NCBI RefSeq assembly: GCF_014646255.1
Contig: NZ_BMNC01000013.1
Span: forward strand, 124,001 to 188,000
Origin: Lentzea pudingi
Lineage (GTDB): Bacteria; Actinomycetota; Actinomycetes; Mycobacteriales; Pseudonocardiaceae
Reading direction: 5' to 3'
Length of the DNA: 64,000 nt
This document shows positions 23,098 to 31,567 of the stretch, one piece after another. Position numbers and translations under genes: made by a program. The notes beneath the pieces are model-generated. The model worked only from the letters and a program-made list of their open reading frames with translations. It had not been told where the DNA came from and did not search any database. How positions within the stretch are numbered: position 1 is the stretch's first letter; each line of letters begins with the position of its first letter.

Positions 23098-23891
23098 GAC
23101 CACTGCACCAACACGTCCCACAGCGTGCCGAACATCCTGCGTGTCTCGGTGTGGAACTCCACGTCCGAAGAAGCCGCTCCGCCGCCGTAGATCTCCACGG
23201 TGCGTTGGGCGGCTTCTTCGATTCCAACGCACGCGAGGTCCCAGGCGACTGGACCCCGCCAGGTGTCCTCGAAGTCGTTCCAGACCGGGCCCGAGGGTGT
23301 CACCAGCAGGTTGCCGGCGTGGGAATCGCCGTGCAGCGGCTGGACGTCGTTGTGGTGCTCGGGCCAGTTCAGGGAGTCGCGCCAGGTGCGGAAGCGGCCG
23401 AGGTCAGGCACGCCGAGGCGGTCCAGGTAGCCCAGGATGTTGTCGATGTCGTCCAGCGGGCCGCGCAGCGGAAGCTCGCCCTCGTACAGCCGTAGTTCGG
23501 CGTGCAGGTCCGGCAGGAGCTTCAGAACGTCCTCGCGGGAAAGCCTCACGCCGGGCTCGTGCGCGACGTACGTGCTGAAAGAGAGCACGAAGCCGTCGAC
23601 GACATGAGGTCCGGCGGGAAGCTCGTCAGAAGGCGTCACGACCGGCACGCCGCGCCCGGCCAGGAACGACGACACCGACAGGTCGCGGGTGAAGTGAGAG
23701 ATCACGGAAGGCCGGATCAAAGCCGTGCGGGCGGCGATGCGGGCCACGACCGGGGCCGGGTGCAGGTGCACGAGGACGTTGCTGCCGTGCTTCAGCACGA
23801 GAGGGTCGGAGCACCTCAGGCCGTGTGAGGCCGCCAGCGAGACGGCGGCGCGTACACCTGCATCCACGGCACGAAGGCCACCTGCGTCCAC
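23094..23891 (-). CDS. Aminoglycoside-phosphotransferase-fold (APH) protein
   Basis: The protein has up to 265 aa (start between GTG 23891 and a nearby in-frame GTG, uncertain). The kinase-like C-lobe shows the catalytic loop PLHGDSHAGNLLVTPSGPV, followed by WNDFEDTWRGPVAWDLAC with the metal-binding Asp of the DFE-like motif. These are APH-family hallmarks. The family includes antibiotic phosphotransferases but mostly small-molecule kinases of unknown substrate. It overlaps the convergent LAxTG gene by 4 bp and follows the DUF305 gene by 16 bp. Confidence 0.85.
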   Translation of the reverse strand: MDAGGLRAVDAGVRAAVSLAASHGLRCSDPLVLKHGSNVLVHLHPAPVVARIAARTALIRPSVISHFTRDLSVSSFLAGRGVPVVTPSDELPAGPHVVDGFVLSFSTYVAHEPGVRLSREDVLKLLPDLHAELRLYEGELPLRGPLDDIDNILGYLDRLGVPDLGRFRTWRDSLNWPEHHNDVQPLHGDSHAGNLLVTPSGPVWNDFEDTWRGPVAWDLACVGIEEAAQRTVEIYGGGAASSDVEFHTETRRMFGTLWDVLVQWS

Positions 23892-23907
23892 GACACGAAG
23901 GCTGGCA

Positions 23908-24423
23908 TCAGCCCTGGGGGAGGAGCGACTCCATTTCCGCGATCTCCTTCTCCTGGTGGCCGACGACGTCCTGGGCGAGTTTGCGGGTCTCCGGGTCGGT
24001 GCCGGCCCCGAGGTGCTTCTGCGCCATCTCCACGGCGCCTCTGTGGTGCTGGATCATCAGCGACAGCCACTGGCGGTCGAAGTCGGTGCCGTCCAGGTCG
24101 GCGAGGTTGCCCAGGTCGACCATGCCGTGCGACTCCGTGTGGCCGTGCGAGGTGTGTGACGACGCCTGCACCGGCGCGTTCCACGTGCGGAGCCAGCCGT
24201 TCATGCGGTCGATCTCGGGCTTCTGCGCGTCCGCGATGCGCTTGGCCAGGTCGATCACGTGGGGGTTCTCCGTGCGGGACGCGACGAGCCCGGACATCTC
24301 CAGCGCCTGCTCGTGGTGAGGCACCATCCCCTGGGCGAACGCGACGTCCGCGGAGTTGTGCGTGGCGGGAGAGCCGCAGGCGGCCAGCAACAGGACAGAA
24401 GCGACAGCGAGCAATCGGAGCAC
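23908..24423 (-). CDS. DUF305 lipoprotein
   Basis: The protein has 171 aa from GTG 24423, chosen so that the signal VLRLLAVASVLLLAACGSPA begins at the N-terminus. A lipobox LLAAC gives an acylated Cys. Two copies of the ferritin-like DUF305 pattern are visible: DVAFAQGMVPHHEQALEMSG and FDRQWLSLMIQHHRGAVEMA. The paired His and Met suggest metal (copper) binding. A His-rich spacer (HTSHGHTESHG) strengthens this. It is anchored outside the membrane and is divergent from ctaD, so a role in copper handling near the oxidase is conceivable but inferred. Confidence 0.9.
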   Translation of the reverse strand: MLRLLAVASVLLLAACGSPATHNSADVAFAQGMVPHHEQALEMSGLVASRTENPHVIDLAKRIADAQKPEIDRMNGWLRTWNAPVQASSHTSHGHTESHGMVDLGNLADLDGTDFDRQWLSLMIQHHRGAVEMAQKHLGAGTDPETRKLAQDVVGHQEKEIAEMESLLPQG

Positions 24424-24556
24424 GGCGGCAGGATACGTGTGACGTGCGCTACGCCGCTGGCCACCGGGCATGGCCCACCCGAATGGAGCTGATCGGCTCC
24501 GTCTAATATCCGGGGAGTTTCCCGAACTACTGGTCCCACCAAGGCCTGGAGGTACC

Positions 24557-26347
24557 GTGACGGCCGTAGCCCCGCAGCCGATCGCAACGCGTCCTTATCC
24601 GACGCGCACTGCGGTCAAGGGGTCCTTCCTGCTGCGGATGTTCCGCACCACGGACCACAAGCAAATCGGCATCATGTACCTGGTCACCTCGTTCGCCTTC
24701 TTCATGGTCGGCGGCGCGATGGCCATGCTGATGCGGACCGAGCTGGCCCGGCCCGGCATGCAGTTCCTCTCCCAGGAACAGTTCAACCAGCTCTTCACGA
24801 TGCACGGCACCGTGATGCTGCTGCTGTACGCGACGCCGATCGTCTTCGGCTTCGCGAACTTCGTGCTCCCGCTCCAGATCGGCTCGCCCGACGTCGCGTT
24901 CCCGCGGCTGAACGCCTTCTCGTACTGGCTCTACCTCTTCGGTGGCCTGATCGTGATGGCGGGCTTCATCACCCCCGGTGGTGCGGCTGACTTCGGCTGG
25001 TTCGCGTACACGCCGCTGAGCAACGCCATCCACTCGCCCGGCGTCGGCGCCGACCTGTGGATCTCCGGCCTGGTGGTCGGTGGTCTCGGCACCATCCTCG
25101 GCGCGGTGAACATGATCACCACCGTGGTCTGCCTGCGCGCTCCCGGCATGACGATGTTCCGGATGCCGATCTTCACCTGGAACATCCTGGTGACGTCGGT
25201 GCTGGTGCTGCTCGCGTTCCCGATCCTGACCGCGGCCCTGCTGGGCCTGCTGGCGGACCGGCACCTCGGCGCCCACGTGTTCGACCCCGCCAACGGCGGC
25301 GTGATCCTGTGGCAGCACCTCTTCTGGTTCTTCGGTCACCCGGAGGTCTACATCGTCGCCTTGCCGTTCTTCGGCATCGTGTCGGAGATCTTCCCGGTGT
25401 TCAGCCGCAAGCCGATCTTCGGTTACAACGGCCTGGTCTACGCGACGCTCGGCATCGCGGCCCTGTCCGTCGCCGTGTGGGCGCACCACATGTACGCGAC
25501 CGGCGCCGTGCTGCTGCCGTTCTTCGCCTTCATGACGTTCCTCATCGCGGTCCCGACCGGTGTGAAGTTCTTCAACTGGATCGGCACGATGTGGAAGGGC
25601 CAGCTGACGTTCGAGACGCCCATGCTGTTCAGCATCGGCTTCATCGTGACGTTCCTCTTCGGTGGTCTGTCCGGCATCCTGCTGGCCGCGCCGGCGATCG
25701 ACTTCCACGTGTCCGACACGTACTTCGTCGTCGCGCACTTCCACTACGTGCTCTACGGCACGATCGTGTTCGCGACCTTCGCGGGCATCTACTTCTGGTT
25801 CCCGAAGATCACGGGCCGGTTCATGGACGAGCCGCTCGGCAAGCTGCACTTCTGGACGACGTTCCTCGGCTTCCACGCGACGTTCCTCGTCCAGCACTGG
25901 CTGGGCAACGAGGGCATGCCGCGCCGGTACGCCGACTACCTGGCGTCCGACGGCTTCACGACGCTCAACATGATCTCGACGATCGGCGCCTACATCCTGG
26001 GCGCGTCGACGCTGCCGTTCATCTGGAACGTCTTCCGGAGCTACCGCTTCGGTGAGGTCGTGACGGTGGACGACCCGTGGGGCTACGGCAACTCGCTCGA
26101 GTGGGCGACCTCGTCCCCGCCGCCGCGCCACAACTTCACCGAGCTGCCCCGGATCCGTTCGGAGCGCCCGGCGTTCGAGCTGCACTACCCGCACATGATC
26201 GAGCGGATCCGGAACGAGGGCCACGTGACCTTCACCGGCAAGACCATCCCGCACGAGAAGGCGGCACCCGCGCTGTCCGAGATGGCCGCATCAGCGATCA
26301 AGTCGGGCACCGCCTCCGAGAAGGACGATTCGGAGCACGACAAGTAA
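24557..26347 (+). CDS. ctaD: Cytochrome c oxidase subunit I
   Basis: The protein has 596 aa from GTG 24557 with a GGAGGT site. Twelve membrane helices are expected. It contains the haem a and CuB ligands in LFTMHGTVMLLLYA, HLFWFFGHPEVYIVALPFFG (with the cross-linked His-Tyr pair) and WAHHMYATGAVLLPF, and the distal haem ligands in VVAHFHYVLYG. It is the catalytic subunit of the aa3 terminal oxidase in the cytoplasmic membrane (cytochrome c to O2, proton pumping). It stands alone, as in mycobacteria, where ctaD is followed by serB2. Confidence 0.97.
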   Translation: MTAVAPQPIATRPYPTRTAVKGSFLLRMFRTTDHKQIGIMYLVTSFAFFMVGGAMAMLMRTELARPGMQFLSQEQFNQLFTMHGTVMLLLYATPIVFGFANFVLPLQIGSPDVAFPRLNAFSYWLYLFGGLIVMAGFITPGGAADFGWFAYTPLSNAIHSPGVGADLWISGLVVGGLGTILGAVNMITTVVCLRAPGMTMFRMPIFTWNILVTSVLVLLAFPILTAALLGLLADRHLGAHVFDPANGGVILWQHLFWFFGHPEVYIVALPFFGIVSEIFPVFSRKPIFGYNGLVYATLGIAALSVAVWAHHMYATGAVLLPFFAFMTFLIAVPTGVKFFNWIGTMWKGQLTFETPMLFSIGFIVTFLFGGLSGILLAAPAIDFHVSDTYFVVAHFHYVLYGTIVFATFAGIYFWFPKITGRFMDEPLGKLHFWTTFLGFHATFLVQHWLGNEGMPRRYADYLASDGFTTLNMISTIGAYILGASTLPFIWNVFRSYRFGEVVTVDDPWGYGNSLEWATSSPPPRHNFTELPRIRSERPAFELHYPHMIERIRNEGHVTFTGKTIPHEKAAPALSEMAASAIKSGTASEKDDSEHDK

Positions 26348-26371
26348 CCTGCTCTTCACAGGTTCAACGAC

Positions 26372-26402
26372 GAGCCCCGGCTGCTTCACGCGGTCGGGGC
26401 TC
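26372..26402 (+). terminator. Terminator after ctaD
   Basis: GAGCCCCG (26372-26379) pairs with CGGGGCTC (26395-26402) across a 15-base loop and is followed by TTCGCGTT. It separates ctaD from serB. Confidence 0.7.
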
Positions 26403-26428
26403 TTCGCGTTCTACGAGGAGACGACGAC

Positions 26429-27643
26429 GTGAAAACGCCCGTGCTCATCACCGTGACCGGCCCCGACAAGCCTGGCGTCTCCTCGGTGCTCTTCGCCGTG
26501 CTGACCAGGCACGGCGTCGAGGTGCTGGACGTCGAGCAGGTCGTGATCCGGGGCCGCCTGGTGCTCGGCGCGCTGGTCTCGACCGACCACGACCCCGAGG
26601 GCCTGCAGGAGTCGGTGGAGCAGGCCATGGCCACCGTCTCGATGCACGTGGAGATCGAGATCGGTGCCGACTCGAAGCGGACCGCGCGCCTGGAGTCCTC
26701 GCACGTGCTGATCGTGCTCGGCCGCCCGGTCACCGCGAAGGCGTTCACCGAGGTCGCGCGCCGGCTGGCGTCGCTCGGCGTGAACATCGACGCGATCCGC
26801 GGTGTCGCCGACTACCCCGTCACGGGCCTCGAGCTGCGGGTTTCCGTCGCGGACGACACGATGGAGGCCGACGCGGCGCTGCGGTCGGCGCTCGCCGACG
26901 TGTCGGTCCGGGTCGGTCTGGACGTCGCGGTCGAACGCGCCGGGCTGACCCGCCGGGCCAAGCGCCTGGTGGTGTTCGACGTCGACTCCACGCTGATCCA
27001 GGGCGAAGTGATCGAGATGCTGGCCGCGCACGTCGGGTGCGAGGAGCAGGTGCGCGAGATCACCGAGGCCGCGATGCGCGGCGAGCTCGACTTCGCCGAG
27101 TCGCTGCGACGCCGGGTGGCGTTGCTGGAGGGCCTCGACGAGAAGGTGCTGGCGGAGGTCGGGGCATCGCTCGAGCTCACGGCCGGTGCGCGCACAACGA
27201 TCCGGACGCTCAAGCGCCTCGGCTTCTACTGCGGTGTGGTGTCCGGCGGATTCACGTCGGTGATCACGGGTCTCGCGGACGAGCTGCAGCTGGACTTCTG
27301 CGCGGCGAACACGCTGGAGGTCGTGGACGGCAAGCTGACCGGGCAGGTCGTCGGCGAGATCGTCGACCGGCCGGGCAAGGCCGTGGCGCTGCGGCGGTTC
27401 GCCGAGGAGGTCGGCGTGTCGCTGGCCCAGTGCGTCGCGGTCGGGGACGGCGCGAACGACATCGACATGCTCAACGCGGCGGGCCTCGGCATCGCGTTCA
27501 ACGCCAAGCCCGCGCTGCGCGAGGTGGCCGACACCGCGCTGTCGCACCCGTTCCTGGACGCGGTCCTGTTCATCCTCGGCGTGACGCGGGCCGAGGTGGA
27601 GGCCGCCGACGCGGCCGACGGCCTGGAGCTGACCCGTCTGTGA
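26429..27643 (+). CDS. serB: Phosphoserine phosphatase with two ACT domains
   Basis: The protein has 404 aa. Two N-terminal ACT domains (LITVTGPDKPGVSSVLFAVL; VLIVLGRPVTAKAFTEVARR) are followed by a HAD phosphatase with the nucleophile/acid pair in VVFDVDSTLIQGEVIEMLAA, motif II (VVSGGFTSV) and motif III (CVAVGDGANDIDMLNAAG). It hydrolyses O-phosphoserine to serine, the last step of serine synthesis. The ACT domains imply serine feedback. GTG 26429 follows GAGGAGACG. The stop overlaps the next gene. ctaD-serB adjacency is conserved in actinobacteria. Confidence 0.96.
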   Translation: MKTPVLITVTGPDKPGVSSVLFAVLTRHGVEVLDVEQVVIRGRLVLGALVSTDHDPEGLQESVEQAMATVSMHVEIEIGADSKRTARLESSHVLIVLGRPVTAKAFTEVARRLASLGVNIDAIRGVADYPVTGLELRVSVADDTMEADAALRSALADVSVRVGLDVAVERAGLTRRAKRLVVFDVDSTLIQGEVIEMLAAHVGCEEQVREITEAAMRGELDFAESLRRRVALLEGLDEKVLAEVGASLELTAGARTTIRTLKRLGFYCGVVSGGFTSVITGLADELQLDFCAANTLEVVDGKLTGQVVGEIVDRPGKAVALRRFAEEVGVSLAQCVAVGDGANDIDMLNAAGLGIAFNAKPALREVADTALSHPFLDAVLFILGVTRAEVEAADAADGLELTRL

Positions 27644-28320
27644 TGATCCTCGACCTGATCGCCTCCCGGAACTACGCCGACGAGTCCGAGGTGCGCGCGA
27701 TGCCGATGGTGTTGCGCATCGAACGCGTCGACCCGCCGTCGCGGACGGCGTTGCTGGAGGCCGCGGCCGCTTCGGCGGTCGCGGTGTGCCTCGACCCGCG
27801 TGCCGACGTCGACGGCGAGTGGCACGAGGCCGTGCGGGCGTGGGTGGCCGGGCGGATCCGCAAGGTGTCGCGGCGGGCCCGTGGGGTGCAGTGGGAGGCC
27901 GTGCAGGAGCTGCCAGGGGTGACGATCACCGTGGACGGCGCCTCGGTCCGTTCGCTGCTGCCCGTGCTGGTGTCCGAGACGCCCCGGGAGGTCGCGAAGC
28001 TGCAGATCTCCGGGTCCGACCTGCCGGTGGACGAGCCCGGCGCCGTTCCCGAGGGCGCCCGGCTGCTGTACGTGAACCCGCGGGTCGAGATGTCGGCCGG
28101 CAAGCTCGCGGCGCAGGTCGGGCACGCGTCGATGCTGCTGGCGCCGCACCTGTCCGCGGTCGAGCTGAAGGCGTGGGCGGAGATCGACTACCGGTGTGCC
28201 GTGCGGACGCCGTCGGTGGCGGAGTGGGACTCGCTGATCCACCGCGGCGACGTCGTGGCGGTGCGGGACGCGGGCTTCACGGAGGTCGAGCCGGGCACGA
28301 CGACGGTGCTCGCTGTTTAG
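27643..28320 (+). CDS. Peptidyl-tRNA hydrolase (PTH2-like) domain protein
   Basis: The protein has 225 aa. ATG 27643 overlaps the serB stop (TGATG). The C-terminal ~120 residues match PTH2: LLYVNPRVEMSAGKLAAQVG, then HASMLLAPHL, with the conserved Lys/Gln/His and a late VRDAGFTEVEPGTTTVLAV. The N-terminal ~100 residues are an extension (ESEVRAMPMVLRIERVDPP onward) seen in actinobacterial members. It is not the main bacterial Pth. Hydrolysis of peptidyl-tRNA is expected from the family but unproven for this extended form. Confidence 0.8.
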   Translation: MILDLIASRNYADESEVRAMPMVLRIERVDPPSRTALLEAAAASAVAVCLDPRADVDGEWHEAVRAWVAGRIRKVSRRARGVQWEAVQELPGVTITVDGASVRSLLPVLVSETPREVAKLQISGSDLPVDEPGAVPEGARLLYVNPRVEMSAGKLAAQVGHASMLLAPHLSAVELKAWAEIDYRCAVRTPSVAEWDSLIHRGDVVAVRDAGFTEVEPGTTTVLAV

Positions 28321-28350
28321 AAGCGCGCGAATCGGGTAAATCCGCGTCTC

Positions 28351-29730
28351 GTGGGCTTCCTCGACGTTCTTGATGCCCGGCTCGGAGACGGGCTGGAGAA
28401 CATGCTGTGCTCCCACCACACGCGGCGGTTGACGCGGCTGGGGTGGGGAGAGGTGCTCGCCGGTGACGGCGCGGGGTGGTTCACCCCACGCCGGCCGGTG
28501 CAGCGCGGGTGCAAGATCGAGGTCCTCGTCGACGGTGCCAACGCGTTTCCCGTCATCGCGCAGGCGATCGAGAACGCGCAGAAGTACGTGCACATCGCGA
28601 ACTGGCACGCCTCGCCGGATTTCCGGCTGACGCGCGAGCCGGGTGCTCCGCAGCTGCGCGAACTGCTTTCCGCTGCGGCGGAACGGGTTCCCGTGCGCGT
28701 GCTGCTCTGGGCCGGGCCGCCGTTCCCGATGTTCGAACCGACGCGCAAGCGTGCTTTGGCCGCGCAGAAGGCTTTCTGGGAGTGCGGCGCCGTCCGGTGC
28801 GAGCTGGACGCGCGGGAGCGGACGCTGCACTGCCACCACGAGAAGATCGTGATCGTCGACGACGTGGCGTTCGTCGGCGGCCTCGACATGACCGCCGTGG
28901 AGGGCGACCGCCACGACTCCCCGGAACACCCGCCGCGTGACCTGGGCTGGCACGACCACATCGCCAAGGTCGAGGGTCCGGTCGTGGCGGAGGTGGCCTC
29001 GCACTTCGCGGCGCGGTGGCTGGAGATCGCGGGCGAGACCCTGCCCGCTCCCGAGGTGCCGCCCGAGGCCGGGTCGTCATCGGTGCAGGTGGTGCGGACG
29101 ATCCCGGAGAAGACCTACTCGTTCGCCCCGCACGGCGACTTCAGCCTGCTCGACTCGTACCTGCGGGCGTTGCGCGCGGCGGAGTCGCTGGTCTACGTGG
29201 AGAACCAGTTCCTGTGGTCGCCGGAGATCACCGAGGTGCTGCTCGAGAAGCTGCGCAACCCGCCGTCCGACGAGTTCCGGATGGTGTTGCTGCTGCCGCA
29301 GAAGCCGAGCAACGGCGCCGACACCACCCGCGGCCAGCTCGGCCGGCTGCTCGACGTCGACTCCGGTGAGAGACTCGTCGCCGCAACGCTTGTGTCGCAT
29401 GGTGATGCGCCGGTCTACATCCACGCGAAATTGGCCATTGTGGACGACAAGTGGATGTCGGTCGGGTCGGCGAACCTGAACGAGCACTCGCTGTTCAACG
29501 ACACCGAGGTCAACGTCGTGACGGACGACGCGGAGGTGGTGCGGGCGACACGGCTGAGGCTGTGGACCGAACACCTGCAGGCCGACGTCTCCGGTCCCGT
29601 GCACGAGGTCGTCGACAACGTGTGGCGGACGGAGCTGAAGGGTTCCGGGCGGGTGACGCCGCTGCCCGGTGTGTCCCGTCGTGCCGGAAGATTGCAAGGA
29701 CCGTTACGCGGATTGCTGGTCGACGGCTGA
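28351..29730 (+). CDS. Phospholipase D-family protein (two HKD motifs)
   Basis: The protein has 459 aa from GTG 28351. Two HKD catalytic motifs are present: HCHHEKIVIVDDVAFVGGLD in the first half and VYIHAKLAIVDDKWMSVGSA, then NLNEHSL in the second. A C-terminal region follows. There is no signal peptide, so it is probably cytoplasmic or peripheral at the membrane. The layout (PLDc_2-PLDc_2) fits phospholipase D or cardiolipin-synthase-like enzymes that transfer phosphatidyl groups. The lack of N-terminal membrane helices favours a PLD-type hydrolase. It stands alone between the PTH2-like gene and a VOC gene. Confidence 0.9.
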   Translation: MGFLDVLDARLGDGLENMLCSHHTRRLTRLGWGEVLAGDGAGWFTPRRPVQRGCKIEVLVDGANAFPVIAQAIENAQKYVHIANWHASPDFRLTREPGAPQLRELLSAAAERVPVRVLLWAGPPFPMFEPTRKRALAAQKAFWECGAVRCELDARERTLHCHHEKIVIVDDVAFVGGLDMTAVEGDRHDSPEHPPRDLGWHDHIAKVEGPVVAEVASHFAARWLEIAGETLPAPEVPPEAGSSSVQVVRTIPEKTYSFAPHGDFSLLDSYLRALRAAESLVYVENQFLWSPEITEVLLEKLRNPPSDEFRMVLLLPQKPSNGADTTRGQLGRLLDVDSGERLVAATLVSHGDAPVYIHAKLAIVDDKWMSVGSANLNEHSLFNDTEVNVVTDDAEVVRATRLRLWTEHLQADVSGPVHEVVDNVWRTELKGSGRVTPLPGVSRRAGRLQGPLRGLLVDG

Positions 29731-29752
29731 CCTGCGGCGCTAGTTTGGCGGC

Positions 29753-30325
29753 GTGGCCAACGAGGTGACGATCCCGCTGCTGCCGTGCGCCTCCATCGAC
29801 GAGGTGGCGGAGTTCTACGTGATGCTCGGGTTCACGGTCACGTACCGGCAGCACCGGCCGACCGCGTACCTGTCGGTGCGCCGCTCGGAGATCAACCTGC
29901 ACTTCTTCGGCATCCCGGGCTACGAGCCGGCGGAGTCGTACAGCTCGTGCCTGATCCAGGCCGAGGACCCGCGTGAGCTGTACGAGGCGTTCGCCGCCGG
30001 GATGCGCGGGGTCTACGGGCAGGTGCTGATCACGGGGATCCCGCGGATGACGCGGCCGCGCCGGGACGGGTTCCTGTTCGTCGACCCCGGTGGCAACTGG
30101 ATCCGGGTCGTGCCCGCCGTGCGGGAGCGCGAGACCGTGCGGAACGGGTTGTCGCGGGCGCTGACCAACGCGGTGACGCTTGCCGGGTCGCACGGGGCGG
30201 AGCGGCAGGCGTTGAAGATCCTCGAAGGGGCGTTGGTGCGGGAGGTGCACGCTTCGGAGGAGGAGCGGGCGTCGGCGCTGGAGTTCCGCGAAGAGCTGCT
30301 TGAACGGCTTAATCTACATAGGTAG
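29753..30325 (+). CDS. VOC (glyoxalase/bleomycin-resistance) family protein, paralogue 1
   Basis: The protein has 190 aa from GTG 29753. Residues 1-120 form a VOC fold (IPLLPCASIDEVAEFYVMLG, INLHFFGIPGYEPAESYSSC, GFLFVDPGGNWIRV). A C-terminal helical extension carries ERQALKILEGALV. It is closely related to 30971-31567: both share the N-terminus MANE-TIPLLPC and the ALKILEGAL extension. VOC proteins bind metals and small electrophiles or antibiotics. The substrate is unknown. It lies upstream of a PadR regulator whose promoter begins in its last codons. Confidence 0.85.
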   Translation: MANEVTIPLLPCASIDEVAEFYVMLGFTVTYRQHRPTAYLSVRRSEINLHFFGIPGYEPAESYSSCLIQAEDPRELYEAFAAGMRGVYGQVLITGIPRMTRPRRDGFLFVDPGGNWIRVVPAVRERETVRNGLSRALTNAVTLAGSHGAERQALKILEGALVREVHASEEERASALEFREELLERLNLHR

Positions 30326-30335
30326 TCTTGGTGGC

Positions 30336-30641
30336 GTGGAGCCACTGCAACGCATCGGCAAGGCCACCGTCGACGTGCTCACCGTCCTGCTCGGCGCGGA
30401 TGAACCGCGCTGGGGCCTGGAGATCATCAAGCTCACCGGCAGGCCGTCCGGCAGCGTCTACCCGTTGCTGGACCGGCTGGAACGCGCGGGGTGGGTCACC
30501 TCGGCCTGGGACGACGACGCGGAACGGCGTGGCCCGCGCCGGCGGATGTACCTGCTGACCGCCGACGGGGCGGCGGAGGCTCGCAAGGTCGTCGCGCGGG
30601 CTGCTCCAGCGCCTCGCTTCGTGCCTCGGGCGGCGACATGA
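30336..30641 (+). CDS. PadR-family transcriptional regulator
   Basis: The protein has 101 aa from GTG 30336. The PadR winged helix reads TVDVLTVLLGADEPRWGLEI, then SGSVYPLLDRLERAGWVTSA and GPRRRMYLLTADGAAEARKV. The usual C-terminal dimerisation helix is short. A CTAC-N4-GTAG dyad lies just upstream (30314-30325). The stop overlaps the start of a small membrane protein (ATGA), so the two form a pair. PadR proteins respond to drugs or phenolics and often control neighbouring transport or membrane genes. Confidence 0.9.
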   Translation: MEPLQRIGKATVDVLTVLLGADEPRWGLEIIKLTGRPSGSVYPLLDRLERAGWVTSAWDDDAERRGPRRRMYLLTADGAAEARKVVARAAPAPRFVPRAAT

Positions 30642-30922
30642 GAGTCGCGTTGTTGTTGGTGCGGTTGGTGGCCCCTGATGCGCGCTATCGCGAGCAGTGG
30701 GAAGCGGATGTTGTTGGCGCGCGGGAACTTGGCATGTCGTCGTTGTCGGTGGCGTTCGGGGTCGTGCGCGCTGCTGTTGTGATGCCTTCGAAAGGGGCTG
30801 TCGTGGTCGGTCCGTTGGGGATTGCGTTGAAGCACGCCGGGACGTCGCGTGGACGGGTGCTGGTCATCGCCGTCGTGTCGGCGTTGATGGTGCTGGGTGG
30901 AGTCGCAATGCTGTTTGCTTGA
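30638..30922 (+). CDS. Small membrane protein coupled to PadR
   Basis: The protein has 94 aa from ATG 30638, overlapping the PadR stop. The N-terminus MRVALLLVRLVAPDARYREQ resembles the start of actinomycete permease-like proteins cotranscribed with PadR (WEADVVGARELGMSS). One clear membrane helix is present (VLVIAVVSALMVLGGVAMLF) near the C-terminus. It could be a remnant of a longer macrolide-export-type permease or a stand-alone regulator. Function unknown. Confidence 0.7.
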   Translation: MRVALLLVRLVAPDARYREQWEADVVGARELGMSSLSVAFGVVRAAVVMPSKGAVVVGPLGIALKHAGTSRGRVLVIAVVSALMVLGGVAMLFA

Positions 30923-30970
30923 GCAAATAGCTCCGTGTCGTTTTGGCTGGTCCGGGCTTAGCTTCGGGCG

Positions 30971-31567
30971 GTGGCAAACGAACTGACAATCCCGCTTCTA
31001 CCGTGTGTCGACATCGACGAGATGTCGGCTTTCTACGAGATGCTCGGCTTCACACAGACGTACAGGCAGATGCGTCCGAACCCGTATGTCGCGATGAAGC
31101 GCGAGGACATCAACCTGCACTTCTACGGGATGCCTGGGCACGTTCCGGAGAACTCGCACAGCACGTGCGTGGTCATCGTCGAGGACACCGGGCCGTTGTA
31201 CGAGGCGTTCGCGGCGGGGATGCGCGCGGTGCACGGGAAGGTGCTGATCTCCGGCATTCCGCGGATGACCCGGCCGCGGCTGCGCAACGACCGGTACACC
31301 GGGTTCGTCGTGGTGGATCCGGCCGGCAACTGGGTCCGGATCAGCAAGAGCGTTCAGGAGGCCGAGGCGAAGACCAAGCTCGCGAAGGCCATGGAGAACG
31401 CGGCACGGCAGGCCGACGCGCGCGGGGACGAACGGCAGGCGTTGAAGATCCTCGAAGGCGCGTTGAAGCACGCCGACGGTTCCGAACCGGAACTGCCGGA
31501 TGCCCAGGCCTACCGCGACGAACTGGTCGAGCGGATCACTTCGTCTGAGCCGCGTCCAACCGCTTGA
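30971..31567 (+). CDS. VOC family protein, paralogue 2
   Basis: The protein has 198 aa from GTG 30971. It is the same architecture as paralogue 1: VOC fold (CVDIDEMSAFYEMLGFTQTY, INLHFYGMPGHVPENSHSTC, GFVVVDPAGNWVRISK), then a helical tail with ERQALKILEGALKHADG. The pair flanks the PadR/membrane-protein module, which points to tandem duplication. Its last 32 bp overlap the convergent helicase gene. The substrate is unknown. Confidence 0.85.
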   Translation: MANELTIPLLPCVDIDEMSAFYEMLGFTQTYRQMRPNPYVAMKREDINLHFYGMPGHVPENSHSTCVVIVEDTGPLYEAFAAGMRAVHGKVLISGIPRMTRPRLRNDRYTGFVVVDPAGNWVRISKSVQEAEAKTKLAKAMENAARQADARGDERQALKILEGALKHADGSEPELPDAQAYRDELVERITSSEPRPTA

